Shown one piece after another: positions 36,346-46,169 of a stretch of DNA of 64,000 nt. The notes beneath the pieces were generated by a model. It saw only the letters and a list, made by a program, of their open reading frames with translations, was not told the DNA's origin and made no database searches. This DNA is from Mariniphaga sediminis (GTDB lineage: Bacteria > Bacteroidota > Bacteroidia > Bacteroidales > Prolixibacteraceae): assembly GCF_003573545.1 (NCBI RefSeq), contig NZ_QWET01000006.1, positions 248,001-312,000 of the forward strand, in the 5' to 3' direction. Position 1 is the stretch's first letter, and each line of letters begins with the position of its first letter. Position numbers and translations under genes: made by a program.

Positions 36346-37758
36346 CTATAAACACTTACTCAAAACCCGAAGACCTTTTTCCAAATTTTCTTTTGATAAA
36401 GAAGCATATCCTAAACGGATTCCAGATATTGATTCATTGAAACTAAACCGTTCAGGAGTATAAAAACCCACTAAATTAGAATGAGCCATTTTTTTGACCT
36501 GATACAAATCAACCTCCATTTTCGGTTTTAGCCAAAATGCCAACCCTCCATCAGGCCTTTTATACGTTATTTTATCTTTTAAATAGGTATCCAAAAGAGA
36601 GGCAAAATAATCTTTCTTTTCACTATAAAAACCAAGCATTCTTTTACGATGTCTGCGAATATCTCCTGAATCGATTAATTCCAATATAGATTGCTCCATA
36701 ATATTATCGCCTTGAATATCTATAATCTTCCGTAACTCCCCTACTTTCTTTACAAATGATACTGTACTATAAATGTATCCAATACGAATAGCAGGAGCTA
36801 TTAATTTACTTAACGTTCCTATATATACATAATTATTTATACCGTCATGCGCAGAAACAGGCATAACGGGGCGCTGCCCAAAATGATACTCATTGTCGTA
36901 ATCATCCTCGATAATTGTAAAGCCATATTTATTTGAAAGTTCGATTAATTTTAATCTCCTTTCCAAACTGAGTGTAACCGTTGTTGGATATTGATGATGA
37001 GGTGTTATATATACGGCTTTTACCAAATGCTTTTTAAGAATATTCTCTATATATTCTGTACAAATACCTTTGTCATCCACAGGGACAGGAACCAAATTAG
37101 CTCCCGCATGCCTGAAAGCGTCCCAGGCAGGCCTAAATCCCGGATTCTCAACCATAACAATATCACCTTTTTCCAAAAAGGAATGAGCTGTTAAAAACAA
37201 CGCCATTTGGCTACCCCTTGTAATACAAATTTGATAGGCAGTAGTACTCATACCTCTATTGAAATTGAGCATTTTAGAAATAGCTTCTCTAAAATTAATA
37301 TCGCCAAACTCACTGGCAAGATTCATCACTTGCCATTTAGCCTTTTTACTGAATATTCTACGATGCGCCCTTGAAAGTTCATTCACAGGAGCACATGTTG
37401 TGTCTGGCAAACCATCATCGAAAAAAATTAAATCATTTCTGAAAATTTCTGTCGTTTGTATCCGTTGCTCACCTTTTGCTTTTACAGGCTTTTTAATGGG
37501 CAAATTCATTGAAACAAAAGTCCCTTTTCGTTCAGATGAACTTAACCAACCTTCGGCCAAAAGAATATCAAATGCTTTTACAACAGTATTACGGTTTACC
37601 TTCAGCTCTATCGATAATTGGCGAGTGCCCGGGAGTGCTTCGCCTGCCTTCAAAACTCCATTTTTAATATACAGAATAATTTTATCTGCTATTTGAATAT
37701 AAATGGCTTGAGTACCATTTCTGTCAATTTTCAACTGCATCAACCAAGGTCGTAACAT
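36346..37758 (-). CDS. MocR-type regulator (GntR helix-turn-helix plus aminotransferase domain)
   Basis: The 470-residue protein has a GntR-type winged helix domain (about 14-80; YIQIADKIILYIKNG, LPGTRQLSIELKVNRNTVVKA), a linker, and a fold-type I aminotransferase-like domain. The PLP lysine is seen in YIGTLSKLIAPAIRIGY (Lys318), and the EDDYDNEY motif (about 284-291) is present. MocR/PdxR proteins bind PLP and often control a divergently transcribed gene for vitamin B6 metabolism. Here the neighbour at 37851 encodes a PNPOx-fold protein, which supports that link. An inverted repeat in the shared 92-bp promoter region is a candidate operator. Confidence 0.95.
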   Translation of the reverse strand: MLRPWLMQLKIDRNGTQAIYIQIADKIILYIKNGVLKAGEALPGTRQLSIELKVNRNTVVKAFDILLAEGWLSSSERKGTFVSMNLPIKKPVKAKGEQRIQTTEIFRNDLIFFDDGLPDTTCAPVNELSRAHRRIFSKKAKWQVMNLASEFGDINFREAISKMLNFNRGMSTTAYQICITRGSQMALFLTAHSFLEKGDIVMVENPGFRPAWDAFRHAGANLVPVPVDDKGICTEYIENILKKHLVKAVYITPHHQYPTTVTLSLERRLKLIELSNKYGFTIIEDDYDNEYHFGQRPVMPVSAHDGINNYVYIGTLSKLIAPAIRIGYIYSTVSFVKKVGELRKIIDIQGDNIMEQSILELIDSGDIRRHRKRMLGFYSEKKDYFASLLDTYLKDKITYKRPDGGLAFWLKPKMEVDLYQVKKMAHSNLVGFYTPERFSFNESISGIRLGYASLSKENLEKGLRVLSKCL

Positions 37759-37759
37759 C

Positions 37760-37803
37760 TGGACTATCTAATTAAATAAAAACTGAACTGCAAATATAGT
37801 CCA
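37760..37803. promoter_or_regulatory. Candidate MocR operator: spaced inverted repeat
   Basis: TGGACTAT (37760-37767) and ATAGTCCA (37796-37803) are perfect inverted copies, 28 bp apart. They occupy the short gap between the MocR gene and the divergent PNPOx-like gene. One arm abuts the MocR start codon and overlaps nothing else. The other overlaps a -7-like box for MocR (TATATTTG on the minus strand, 37798-37791) and lies about 10 bp upstream of a TACTTTCG box (37813-37820) for the plus-strand gene. Confidence 0.5.
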
Positions 37804-37812
37804 ATCATTCTC

Positions 37813-37820
37813 TACTTTCG
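37813..37820 (+). promoter_or_regulatory. Candidate -7 box for the PNPOx-like gene
   Basis: TACTTTCG differs by one base from TAnnTTTG and lies 30 bp before the ATG at 37851. No -33 TTTG is seen, which would fit a promoter that depends on an activator such as the MocR protein. Confidence 0.35.
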
Positions 37821-37850
37821 CCTCACATTTATAAACTAAAATATACAGCC

Positions 37851-38330
37851 ATGCAAGGACGAATGAAAAAACATCAATTAAACAGTACAGAAATAAAACA
37901 ATTATTATGGACTGAAAAAGTAGGTAGACTAGCGACATTAAATTCAGATGGTTTCCCGTATGTTGTTCCGGTACATTTTGCGTTTTATAATGACAAAATT
38001 TATATACATGGATTACCCAAAGGACAAAAAGTTGAAAATCTAAAATCGAATCCGCATGTTTGTTTTGAAGTTGATCATATGTCCGGACTCATTATGCATG
38101 AAGACCCTTGTCATGTGAATACAGCATACCAAAGTGTGGTTATTATGGGCCTGGCAAAACTAATTGAAGAAGAAAAAGAAATAATTTTAAATCAGATAGT
38201 CAATAAATATACCCCAACATTATCAGGGAAAAAACTTCCTGCCAAAATGATAAACGTAACCTCTGTCATTGAAATTAAAATAAAAGAATGTACCGGGAAA
38301 TATTATGAAAAAACAGGAGCTGTCTCTTAA
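37851..38330 (+). CDS. Pyridoxamine 5'-phosphate oxidase-like flavoprotein
   Basis: The 159-residue protein has the split-barrel FMN-binding fold: WTEKVGRLATLNSDGFPYVVPVHFAFYNDKIYIHG, then GQKVENLKSNPHVCFEVD and YQSVVIMGLAKLIEE. These are hallmarks of the Pyridox_ox_2/NimA-like group. Such proteins bind FMN, and some reduce nitro compounds; the exact reaction here is not known. The first ATG (37851) and a second at 37863 are both possible starts. It is divergent from the MocR-type regulator gene, which probably controls it. A hairpin terminator follows after about 180 bp. Confidence 0.88.
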   Translation: MQGRMKKHQLNSTEIKQLLWTEKVGRLATLNSDGFPYVVPVHFAFYNDKIYIHGLPKGQKVENLKSNPHVCFEVDHMSGLIMHEDPCHVNTAYQSVVIMGLAKLIEEEKEIILNQIVNKYTPTLSGKKLPAKMINVTSVIEIKIKECTGKYYEKTGAVS

Positions 38331-38512
38331 AAAAGAATCAAATTCTCACCAGGTGCAATTCCTTCGAATTTACCCCTGAAATATCAACTAAATACCCGCT
38401 TTTAAGCTCCGAAAAGGTAGAATGGGCAAACGATCAAATAATGTTTGCCCGTATCTACATTTTCAAACCACAACTAAGTAAAATTGTGTGGCTGAGGTAT
38501 ATTTCCAAAATA

Positions 38513-38546
38513 AAAAGCCTGCAAATCACGCGACTTACAGGCTTTT
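38513..38546. terminator. Terminator hairpin between convergent genes
   Basis: AAAAGCCTG (38513-38521) and CAGGCTTTT (38538-38546) form a perfect 9-bp stem with a 16-nt loop. With A and T runs at the two ends, it can serve both strands: the PNPOx-like gene from the left and the acyltransferase gene from the right. Confidence 0.7.
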
Positions 38547-38604
38547 GGGGCTCTTAAAATCCCCTTCTGTTGGGGTAATGTTTTACAAATAATTGACGCG
38601 GCCG

Positions 38605-39717
38605 CTAAATTTTAATAAATATGCGTTTCCGGTACAAAATCCAGCCGATGCCCCAGCACACAGAACAAAATAACAACGAGAACAACAACGAACCGCCATA
38701 ATCACCGGCCATGGGTTGAAACCAATTTGTAAATATCCAACCTTTCAAACTTATTATCTCAGCGGATGCTGGAAGGGGAATTTTTATATGCTTTAATGTG
38801 TTTGAAAGAAATTCGGCAAAAACATATAAAAACAGGGGGTTCATACCAAAAACCCGAAACGGTGCTATCCAGTTTTTGTATTCCCTGATATCAATTACCC
38901 ACAGCAGTATCCCAAGCAGAAGCATTGCCAAACCGGAAGAATAAACAACATACGAACTGGTCCAAAGGGGTTTATTAATCGGAAAGGCCACATCCCATAT
39001 TCTTCCCAAGATGATTCCTGCAATACCAAAAATCATCAGTTTTTTAACCGCGCTCAACTTGTTTTCAGATAAGTCAATCCACCTTCCGGCAATATATCCC
39101 AGTAACACGTTAGCTACAGAAGGCAAAGTCGACAGCAAACCTGTCTGGTCGAATATGGCTCCTCTGAACTTCCGCAAGTGATTTGCCCCCAAAACAAATG
39201 CATCAAATTTTCCAACAAAATTACCTTCAAGTGAAAATGGATCATCACCGCCGAAAATCGCCAGGATAGCCCAATACCCCAACAAAATTATGGCTGTGGC
39301 TAATCTTAAATTGGTGTAGCTTAACCCGAGAACGATAAATGATGCCACACCATAGGCCAGGGCAATCCTGTTCATAACTCCCATAATCCGAAGGTGACTA
39401 AAGTCCAGGCTAAAAGAAGCGTAAATACTTATGGAAATACCTATTAAAAAGATAATTACTATTCGCCTCACTATTTTTGCAATCACTTGTTTTGTTAGTA
39501 CGCTACCGTATTTTTTAAATGAATACCACATCGCCGAGCCCATAATAAACAGGAAAAACGGGAAAACAAGGTCCGTAGGTGTACATCCGTGCCATGGTGA
39601 ATGTCCCAAAGGGGTATATACATGCTTCCAACTTCCCGGGTTGTTTACAATTATCATAAGGGCGATTGTTAATCCCCGAAATACGTCAAGAGCTACTAAT
39701 CGTTTCGGATTCTTCAT
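38605..39717 (-). CDS. Inner-membrane acyltransferase, HGSNAT/DUF5009-like
   Basis: The 370-residue protein is a polytopic membrane protein with about 10 helices. It opens with RLVALDVFRGLTIALMIIVN, the family signature, and TDLVFPFFLFIMGSAMWYS follows. DUF5009 and heparan-alpha-glucosaminide N-acetyltransferase proteins share this layout; the human enzyme acetylates glucosamine at the non-reducing end of heparan sulfate across the membrane. In Bacteroidetes PULs they occur beside other glycan genes, with a proposed role in acetylating a sugar or a cell-wall precursor. It ends the module 3 gene run, about 105 bp after the M14 peptidase gene. The acceptor is unknown. Confidence 0.9.
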   Translation of the reverse strand: MKNPKRLVALDVFRGLTIALMIIVNNPGSWKHVYTPLGHSPWHGCTPTDLVFPFFLFIMGSAMWYSFKKYGSVLTKQVIAKIVRRIVIIFLIGISISIYASFSLDFSHLRIMGVMNRIALAYGVASFIVLGLSYTNLRLATAIILLGYWAILAIFGGDDPFSLEGNFVGKFDAFVLGANHLRKFRGAIFDQTGLLSTLPSVANVLLGYIAGRWIDLSENKLSAVKKLMIFGIAGIILGRIWDVAFPINKPLWTSSYVVYSSGLAMLLLGILLWVIDIREYKNWIAPFRVFGMNPLFLYVFAEFLSNTLKHIKIPLPASAEIISLKGWIFTNWFQPMAGDYGGSLLFSLLFCSVCWGIGWILYRKRIFIKI

Positions 39718-39821
39718 ACTATTTACATCGTTACTTTTTAACCGTAAATCATGGAATACGAACCATATTCCAACGTGGTAATTTTTATTTTAACCTGGCT
39801 GACTGTTTTATGAGGTAGATT

Positions 39822-40982
39822 CTACTTTTTCCACAACAATCTTTCTTCTAAAATGTAATCCACCATTTCATCATACAACAATAATTGTATATCCAGAATG
39901 TCTTCGTAAGTGACAAATGGCTCAGGAATCTTATCTGAAATGGTCCCGTCATTGCATTCGTATGCAAAAGCCATGGTACCGGAAATATTGTGCAACGCAC
40001 ATACTAAATTGAAGCTTGTTCTCGGTGGAAATTTTTCATCTTCTATTTTAGGTTTCCGAAGCAGGTTGTCGGGTGTAAATGATACATTTTCTTTTTTATA
40101 CCTGTTATTTAAACGCTGCTCTAAGTCGTAAACCCTCTCTTTCATATACCTGGCAGTATACGCCGGATTGTAAATGGCAGGAGGTGTTTCGTGCGAATGG
40201 AGCGTAACAGCCATATCCGGAGCTTCGGTACGCGTAATTTCCAGGATTGCTTTTGTTTCCTCTGCCATCGGATGGAAAAATTCATCGTGCATAATATTGA
40301 TTCCATCGTCATTAAAATAAGCTCCAAGAATGCCCACATCTCCTTTCATGGGGTGATTCGACTTTGCCCCGGGCCATCCCCACATGGAGCCGTCTTTGCG
40401 GGTTCCCTGCCCGTATTTTGTTACCATATCTTCATGCAACCCCAAAAAACTATCGTACGGGCACCTCTTTCGCCCATCAGGATTGGCACACGGAATTATA
40501 ATCACCCTGCATTTCTGCAGCTTATTTCTTAAAGAACTCCAGTCTTTGCCACGGTAATCTTTTCCGGTTTCCATAATATGAACCAGGTTGACCAACCCAA
40601 CTATCCCTTCCACTTCCTGCCCATGAACCGGACCGATAATGAAAATAACCGGTTTGGTGTCCTCGCCTTTTTCTGCATAATAGGCCGGGTTCCAGGCAGC
40701 AACAGCTGAATTGTAATTTGCCTGTGATTTAAAATCGTCCTTTTCGCCATAGTAAACAGCATAAACAGGAAATCCCCCCGGGGATGTGGCTATTGTTTCT
40801 ACTTTCCCATGCTTTACAAGTTTCAACTCGTCTTCAATATCAGATAACCCGGATTTAAAAAATTCCGGAAGGTCAGTATTATTGGGAGGATCGCCCGCAT
40901 CGATTGGTATCTGGGAATAGGAATTTATGAATGAAAATAAACTGATTAAAATGGTTCCAAAATAAAAAAGTACTGCTTTCAT
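39822..40982 (-). CDS. Secreted M14-family zinc carboxypeptidase
   Basis: The 386-residue protein has a signal peptide (about 1-23, ending SYSQ). The zinc-site motif IGPVHGQEVEG carries His120 and Glu123, and the third ligand lies in VTLHSHET (His262 or His264). CANPDGRKR is the substrate-binding region. M14 enzymes remove C-terminal residues from peptides; members that are secreted by PULs may trim glycopeptides or peptidoglycan stems. The gene stands 39 bp after a propeller gene and precedes the acyltransferase gene. Peptidase activity is well supported by ligands; the substrate is inferred. Confidence 0.92.
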   Translation of the reverse strand: MKAVLFYFGTILISLFSFINSYSQIPIDAGDPPNNTDLPEFFKSGLSDIEDELKLVKHGKVETIATSPGGFPVYAVYYGEKDDFKSQANYNSAVAAWNPAYYAEKGEDTKPVIFIIGPVHGQEVEGIVGLVNLVHIMETGKDYRGKDWSSLRNKLQKCRVIIIPCANPDGRKRCPYDSFLGLHEDMVTKYGQGTRKDGSMWGWPGAKSNHPMKGDVGILGAYFNDDGINIMHDEFFHPMAEETKAILEITRTEAPDMAVTLHSHETPPAIYNPAYTARYMKERVYDLEQRLNNRYKKENVSFTPDNLLRKPKIEDEKFPPRTSFNLVCALHNISGTMAFAYECNDGTISDKIPEPFVTYEDILDIQLLLYDEMVDYILEERLLWKK

Positions 40983-41021
40983 AGTATGAATATTTAAAAT
41001 GATTAATGCACTGTTAAAAAA

Positions 41022-43457
41022 TTACTCTTTTCGATAACCAAATTCCGGTGAAATAATATCCCCGAAAGCTTGCTCATCTCCAAAAGCAGGTCCATACCAC
41101 ACCCCACCTCCGAATGTTACGATAAATATCTTCTCCGGATTTCGTGGATCCATATCCACCCTTTTGCCCCATTTGAAATTGTATCCGTTGATGCGTTCCC
41201 AGGTTTCACCCCTGTCGGTTGAGCGGTACGCGGAGCTGTTAAAACCACAGGCATAATAAACTTTAGTACGATGGTCGTAGGTTATGTCGTGAATGTGTTG
41301 GTCTTTTTGCAAAACCGGCTTCCAAGTTTCCCCTTCATCTTTTGAAAGAAATATCCCGCCGCCCATATCAGGGTTAAACCGGCCACCGGTACTCCTACCC
41401 CACGCAGACAATAGCAGGCAGGCAGGATCTTCCGGATCAATCACTAAACTGGTTGGCCCGTTTGTTCCTGAAGGCAGATGTATTGGGTTCCAGGATTCGG
41501 CATGGTCATCGGATCGGTAAATTGCCCCGTCTCCCTTAGTACCAATGCTACCATCGTCACTTCGCCTGCTTTGGATAAGAAACAATACACCATCTTCCCT
41601 CCGGACAATCCTCCAGGCGAATGGCTCTTCATTTTTTAAGCCTCTATTTTTCAGTTGCCAGTTGATACCTCCGTCGGTCGATTTATAAACCCCTTTGCCA
41701 AAAGCACAGGAATACAATGTCCGGGACTCTTTATTGCTCGTTGGGTCGATTAGAATATGTGTAATGGCCGCCTCTCCGATATCGGCGCTAACCGGGCTCC
41801 AGCTTTTTCCTCCATCAACGGTCATCACCACCCCTCCTGTAAACCTGGCAATTCCATCCCTTCGCCACATTTTGGGGCGGGGCAGATCGTGCGTGCCACT
41901 CATTGCAGCCCAGGCTTTTCCCGGTACATCGGGGTCAAAAGTCAGCCAGTATGTGCTGTTTTGCCAGTTGCGGGGGATGCCGTTATTTTTTGTACCACTT
42001 GACCAGCTTTCCCCTCCGTCGTTGCTTACCATCAGGCCAATGTCAGTATTTGCAAGAAAAATGTGGTTCGTGTCAAAAGGATCAAATACCACAGCATAAC
42101 CGGTATTCACTTCCAGCCCTCGTGATATCCAGCCGCCACCAGGCTTTTTTTGGGTGTACACCTGTTCCCATGTTTCCCCCCTGTTCGTTGTTTTGACCGT
42201 TCGGCCAAAGTCAGTGGCATAAGCCACATCCGGATTGGATGCCGATACGCCAATGGAAAAAGGATTTTCTCCCCATGTGGGCCCGAAACGTTCATTCAAC
42301 CATCCTCCCCTAAAATTAGCGGAAGGAATATTTCCATTACCGGTTATTTGGTCTTTCCACGAAAGTTCCCAGGTAAGTCCGTAATCTTTACTCACTGCCA
42401 CGCCCAGGCAGTTGGTATCGTTAGCTGTTTTCATGTTGGCGTAGGAGACATATACGACCTCCGGATGTTGTGCGCTGGTTGCGATACTCCTCCATTCCGG
42501 GAAATCATTCTTTCCATCTTGAAATGCGACCAAACCACCCTGCCGGTTTTCCCAACTTTCGCCTCCGTTTTCAGTATAGAAAATACCTGATTTACACCCC
42601 TTCGCATTAAAGTATCCTTTTCCTGAAATGGCATAAATGATAAACCTCTTTTTAAGCCGGTCGGCTCCCCCGGCAAATTCTGTAAACATGTCAACACCAT
42701 CCGGTCCGCTATTCGTTTTCCAGGTGTTGTTTTTTCTCACCTTTATAAAATTCTTTCCGGCGATATAGATCGTACGGTTTTCTTTCGGCGTAAACGGATC
42801 GATATAAATATTTTTTGCTTCCCCCTCCAGTGCAGTTGATTTTGACCAGCTTTCTCCACCATTGTCTGAAATAAAAAAGCCCGATAATTCATCCACTGTG
42901 ATAACGGCATACAGCTTTTTTGAGTCTTCCGGATCAACTGCGAATGCGTAAACCTTCCGATATGTACTGTCGCTGGTAACTACAGTTTCCCCGGCATGGT
43001 CCCCTTTGGAAACGACACCGGTAATTTCACCGGGAGGCGGATATAGTACACTCCAGGTATTTCCGCGGTCGGTGCTTTTGAACAAGGCAATGGAGTTAGC
43101 ATAAACGGTATTAGGATCAATCGGGTCGAACACATAAAAATTTACGAACCCACGAAGGTTGAACCTGTGCCAGGATTCCCCTCCATTGTATGTTACAAAC
43201 GACCCGGTCATGTCGCAACTTACAAAAGCATATTCCGGATCTTTCGGGCTAACAGTGGGATGAAACATGGCGCCACCACCGCCCGCACCAACAAATCCCC
43301 ATGCCTCATTTCTTCCGTTGGAGTTCACAGGCTTACTTTCCTTTGTTGATGAAGTACAACCATAAATGATGGCCATTGCAACAATGAATACCCCAATCAA
43401 AACACAAGTTCTCCCAACCGGATGCTGTTTGGGTTCCGGTTTTATCGCGTAATCCAT
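41022..43457 (-). CDS. Large Asp-box beta-propeller lipoprotein, paralogue A
   Basis: The frame is open to 43505; I prefer Met17 (43457), 17 bp after the stop of the upstream gene, or Met15 (43463). A signal with a lipobox (FIVAMAIIYGC) is followed by many sialidase-type Asp-boxes, such as SDNGGESWSKS, TENGGESWENR, SKDYGLTWELS, SNDGGESWSSG, STDGGINWQLK and STDRGETWERI. About 14 blades are likely, as in tandem seven-bladed propellers like GH74 xyloglucanases, VPS10/sortilin or HCF136-type proteins. I could not assign catalytic acids. It is paralogous to the gene upstream, for example in GGGAMFHPTVSPKD / GGGSTFIPTFSYH near the N-terminus. It may be a glycan hydrolase or a surface binder. Confidence 0.85.
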   Translation of the reverse strand: MDYAIKPEPKQHPVGRTCVLIGVFIVAMAIIYGCTSSTKESKPVNSNGRNEAWGFVGAGGGGAMFHPTVSPKDPEYAFVSCDMTGSFVTYNGGESWHRFNLRGFVNFYVFDPIDPNTVYANSIALFKSTDRGNTWSVLYPPPGEITGVVSKGDHAGETVVTSDSTYRKVYAFAVDPEDSKKLYAVITVDELSGFFISDNGGESWSKSTALEGEAKNIYIDPFTPKENRTIYIAGKNFIKVRKNNTWKTNSGPDGVDMFTEFAGGADRLKKRFIIYAISGKGYFNAKGCKSGIFYTENGGESWENRQGGLVAFQDGKNDFPEWRSIATSAQHPEVVYVSYANMKTANDTNCLGVAVSKDYGLTWELSWKDQITGNGNIPSANFRGGWLNERFGPTWGENPFSIGVSASNPDVAYATDFGRTVKTTNRGETWEQVYTQKKPGGGWISRGLEVNTGYAVVFDPFDTNHIFLANTDIGLMVSNDGGESWSSGTKNNGIPRNWQNSTYWLTFDPDVPGKAWAAMSGTHDLPRPKMWRRDGIARFTGGVVMTVDGGKSWSPVSADIGEAAITHILIDPTSNKESRTLYSCAFGKGVYKSTDGGINWQLKNRGLKNEEPFAWRIVRREDGVLFLIQSRRSDDGSIGTKGDGAIYRSDDHAESWNPIHLPSGTNGPTSLVIDPEDPACLLLSAWGRSTGGRFNPDMGGGIFLSKDEGETWKPVLQKDQHIHDITYDHRTKVYYACGFNSSAYRSTDRGETWERINGYNFKWGKRVDMDPRNPEKIFIVTFGGGVWYGPAFGDEQAFGDIISPEFGYRKE

Positions 43458-43474
43458 AAGCATATTTTCAGTTC

Positions 43475-45886
43475 CTACCATTCTTTTTCCGGTATTCCGT
43501 GCCAAACGCTTGAACCGAAGGTGGTGATATATATTTTCTCCGGTTCGTTTTGGTCAACTATAATTCTGTGCCCCCAATGAAAATCGTAATCTTTTATTTT
43601 CTCCCAGCTTTTCCCATAATCGTCACTACGCCAGGCTGCGTTATTAAATGTGCAGCAATAAATTCTTCCGGGATGATAAGGGTCAGTTGTTACATCATAC
43701 ACATATTGGTTTTTATCAAATAGGGAAGTCCAGGTTTCCCCTCCGTCTTCTGACACAAAAACTCCTCCCTGCATATTGATCACTTCATTCCCTCCGGTCT
43801 CCTCTGCAATATCTCCTCCAACCAGGTCGCTCAGTTGAATATCGGCCCAACACCCCAGATAAATCCGTTTTGGATTCTGCGGATCACAGGCAACTCCATT
43901 AGGAAAAATGGGGTCTTCGGCAACATCAAGCTTTTTCCAGCTTTCTGCTTTATTGTTTGACTTGTATATTGCCCCGGAATAATATCCCCGTCCTTTTACA
44001 CCATCGGTATGTTTGGGCGTAGGACTTACCGTCAGGAACAAGCTTCCGTCGGGCGCCATGGTGAGTTCAAAAGCACAGGTGCTGCCATCAATACCTGTGT
44101 TTTTAAGTTCCCAAGACTTGCCATCATCAACTGATTTATATACTCCTTTGTTATATACAGCTGCGTAGATTGTCCGGTTATTGGGCGCCGATCCCTGGTC
44201 AAGTACCATTGAAGTTACAGGCGAGTCAAACCCCATTCCTTCATTGACCGGCCTCCAGGTCTTTCCACCATCAAGAGACAAGCATATACCTCCTTTTGCT
44301 GACTCTTTCCAATGCGGATTACGTGTCATTTTACCACGGGGAAAATCGTGCATCCCGGACCAGCCCGACCATATCTTATCTTTTATATCGGGATCGAATA
44401 CAACCCAATAGCAGGTGTTACTCCATTCAACAGGCACTCCTTCGACTGATCGGCTCCAGCTTTTTCCACCATTAAATGAATGGTGGTATCCAATATCGGT
44501 GTAACTAATAGCTATATGACTGCTATCAAACGGATCAAAATGAACACCAAATGAAGTAGTTACATCCATTCCTCTGCTCGTGAACGTTCCATCAGGTTGT
44601 TTCTCGCTGTATATTTCAGCCCAGTTTTGCCCTCCGTCGGTAGTTTTCATTGTCCGGTACCAGTCAGTAACAATAGCCGTTTGCCCGTCGTACGGTGCAA
44701 CCCCCACATCCAACAAACGGATATATTCGCCTCCAAACGCATTTTCCACCCAGGCATCTTTTAAGTTTGAAATTCCGATGCCGTCTTTTACTCCATATTG
44801 CCCGGAGCCTCCCCCACCTTTCCAGACCCATTCCCAGGTTTTACCGGTATCATTTGTTTTCAATACACCATACCAGTATGCCATTGTTCCGTCCTCTTTT
44901 TTTTCCTGATAGCGATTGCATACAAGGTAGGCATGCCGGGCATCAAACTCAGCACATGAAATCATTGAATAGCTTGGCATTAACCCGGATTTATCGTTGG
45001 TAACAATTGAATCTGTTAACCGGTTCCAGGGAATTCCAAAATCGTTGGAAAACCAGACTTCGGTATATCCAAACTCTCCCTGTATCGGTTTATTTTGATT
45101 GTGGTGCAATGCATAAAATATTTCCTTGCCGTTGCTTTGTTCGATTCCTGCGGCAAAGGAGAATGCCGGTGTCATTTCTTTTGGAAGTTTCTTTTCTATA
45201 AATGTATTTGAGGATTTATCGAAAATACAGATTGAATGTGACGTAAAAATATAAACGTCATTCTTTAACCCGGTTTTATTGGTATAAATAAAATCAATTT
45301 GTTGATTAAGATCTTTTTTGTGCCACGATTTGCCTGAATTTGAGGAATAATAAAAAAACGATCCCATACTAAAATAGATTGCTCCTGCAATTTCCGGATC
45401 TACACAAATAGTCTTTATCCTTTTAAATTCAGCACCGTATAATGATTTTTCGTTTGTTTTTACCTGGTAATTTGCATGGTCGCCGATGTACTCTTCCCGA
45501 ATAACATCTTCCTTTGAAGGGAAGATTTGTTCCCAGTTTTTTCCCCCATCAGCAGAGTATTTTAAAACATTCGAGCCGATATAAATCTTATTGGCATCCT
45601 TTGGGTCAAAGGCATAGGCTGTTGCTCCATTGGGCACATTGATTTGTTGATACGAAGCCCCTCCGTTTTTAGTAAGGTAGGAACCTGTCATGTCGCAACG
45701 TACCATAAAATTATCAGGGGAATGATATGAAAAAGTTGGGATAAATGTTGAGCCTCCTCCGCCAGGGCCTAATTTTTCCCAATTCACGGGTTGTTCAGCG
45801 ACTTCCTTTTTTGTAGTATGACAGCCAACCAGCAAAATCGCCATGCACAAAAGGTTTATTCCTCTATTCCAAATGCAATAGGTCAT
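43475..45886 (-). CDS. Large Asp-box beta-propeller lipoprotein, paralogue B
   Basis: The 803-residue protein has a lipobox (LCMAILLVGC, Cys22) and then a chain of Asp-box repeats: SADGGKNWEQI, SSNSGKSWHKK, TNDTGKTWEWV, TTDGGQNWAEI, SFNGGKSWSRS, SLDGGKTWRPV, SVDDGKSWELK and SEDGGETWTSL. The order and spacing match paralogue A along the whole length, including WGHRIIVDQNEPEKIYITTFG versus WGKRVDMDPRNPEKIFIVTFG near the C-terminus. The two are an old tandem duplication. In GH74-type tandem propellers the cleft between the propellers cleaves beta-glucans, but identity with that family was not established. It lies 283 bp after susD. Confidence 0.85.
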   Translation of the reverse strand: MTYCIWNRGINLLCMAILLVGCHTTKKEVAEQPVNWEKLGPGGGGSTFIPTFSYHSPDNFMVRCDMTGSYLTKNGGASYQQINVPNGATAYAFDPKDANKIYIGSNVLKYSADGGKNWEQIFPSKEDVIREEYIGDHANYQVKTNEKSLYGAEFKRIKTICVDPEIAGAIYFSMGSFFYYSSNSGKSWHKKDLNQQIDFIYTNKTGLKNDVYIFTSHSICIFDKSSNTFIEKKLPKEMTPAFSFAAGIEQSNGKEIFYALHHNQNKPIQGEFGYTEVWFSNDFGIPWNRLTDSIVTNDKSGLMPSYSMISCAEFDARHAYLVCNRYQEKKEDGTMAYWYGVLKTNDTGKTWEWVWKGGGGSGQYGVKDGIGISNLKDAWVENAFGGEYIRLLDVGVAPYDGQTAIVTDWYRTMKTTDGGQNWAEIYSEKQPDGTFTSRGMDVTTSFGVHFDPFDSSHIAISYTDIGYHHSFNGGKSWSRSVEGVPVEWSNTCYWVVFDPDIKDKIWSGWSGMHDFPRGKMTRNPHWKESAKGGICLSLDGGKTWRPVNEGMGFDSPVTSMVLDQGSAPNNRTIYAAVYNKGVYKSVDDGKSWELKNTGIDGSTCAFELTMAPDGSLFLTVSPTPKHTDGVKGRGYYSGAIYKSNNKAESWKKLDVAEDPIFPNGVACDPQNPKRIYLGCWADIQLSDLVGGDIAEETGGNEVINMQGGVFVSEDGGETWTSLFDKNQYVYDVTTDPYHPGRIYCCTFNNAAWRSDDYGKSWEKIKDYDFHWGHRIIVDQNEPEKIYITTFGSSVWHGIPEKEW

Positions 45887-45982
45887 GGGTTTAAATTCGT
45901 TATTTATTATTTTGAATCAGGCGTTTAAGTACTGCTGTTACATTCATTATCAGCTACCGGGATATAGTACAGCCCGAAGGAA

Positions 45983-46002
45983 CAAACAGGGCATTCTGTT
46001 TG
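45983..46002 (-). terminator. Small hairpin after susD (module 3)
   Basis: CAAACAG (45983-45989) and CTGTTTG (45996-46002) form a 7-bp stem with a 6-nt loop, in the gap between the module 3 susD and the propeller genes. No T tract follows. It may be a weak terminator or a processing site. Confidence 0.35.
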
Positions 46003-46169
46003 ATTCTTTCTTTGCATTACTGAACTCTGTCGCTCGTTTCCACCCAAAATGGAATTGAGTATGTTAAACCTCAGCAACGCTTAAAAATATCAAACAGAAA
46101 TACCCTATATCCTGTTAAACTAAAATCAAAGCAGTAATTATGTCATTAAAAATTACAACCATCAAATTT

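Noticed and set aside
38331-38604. Possible attachment site or mobile-element end around the hairpin at 38513
   Set aside because: There is no integrase, no tRNA and no direct repeat near it; a terminator between convergent genes explains it.
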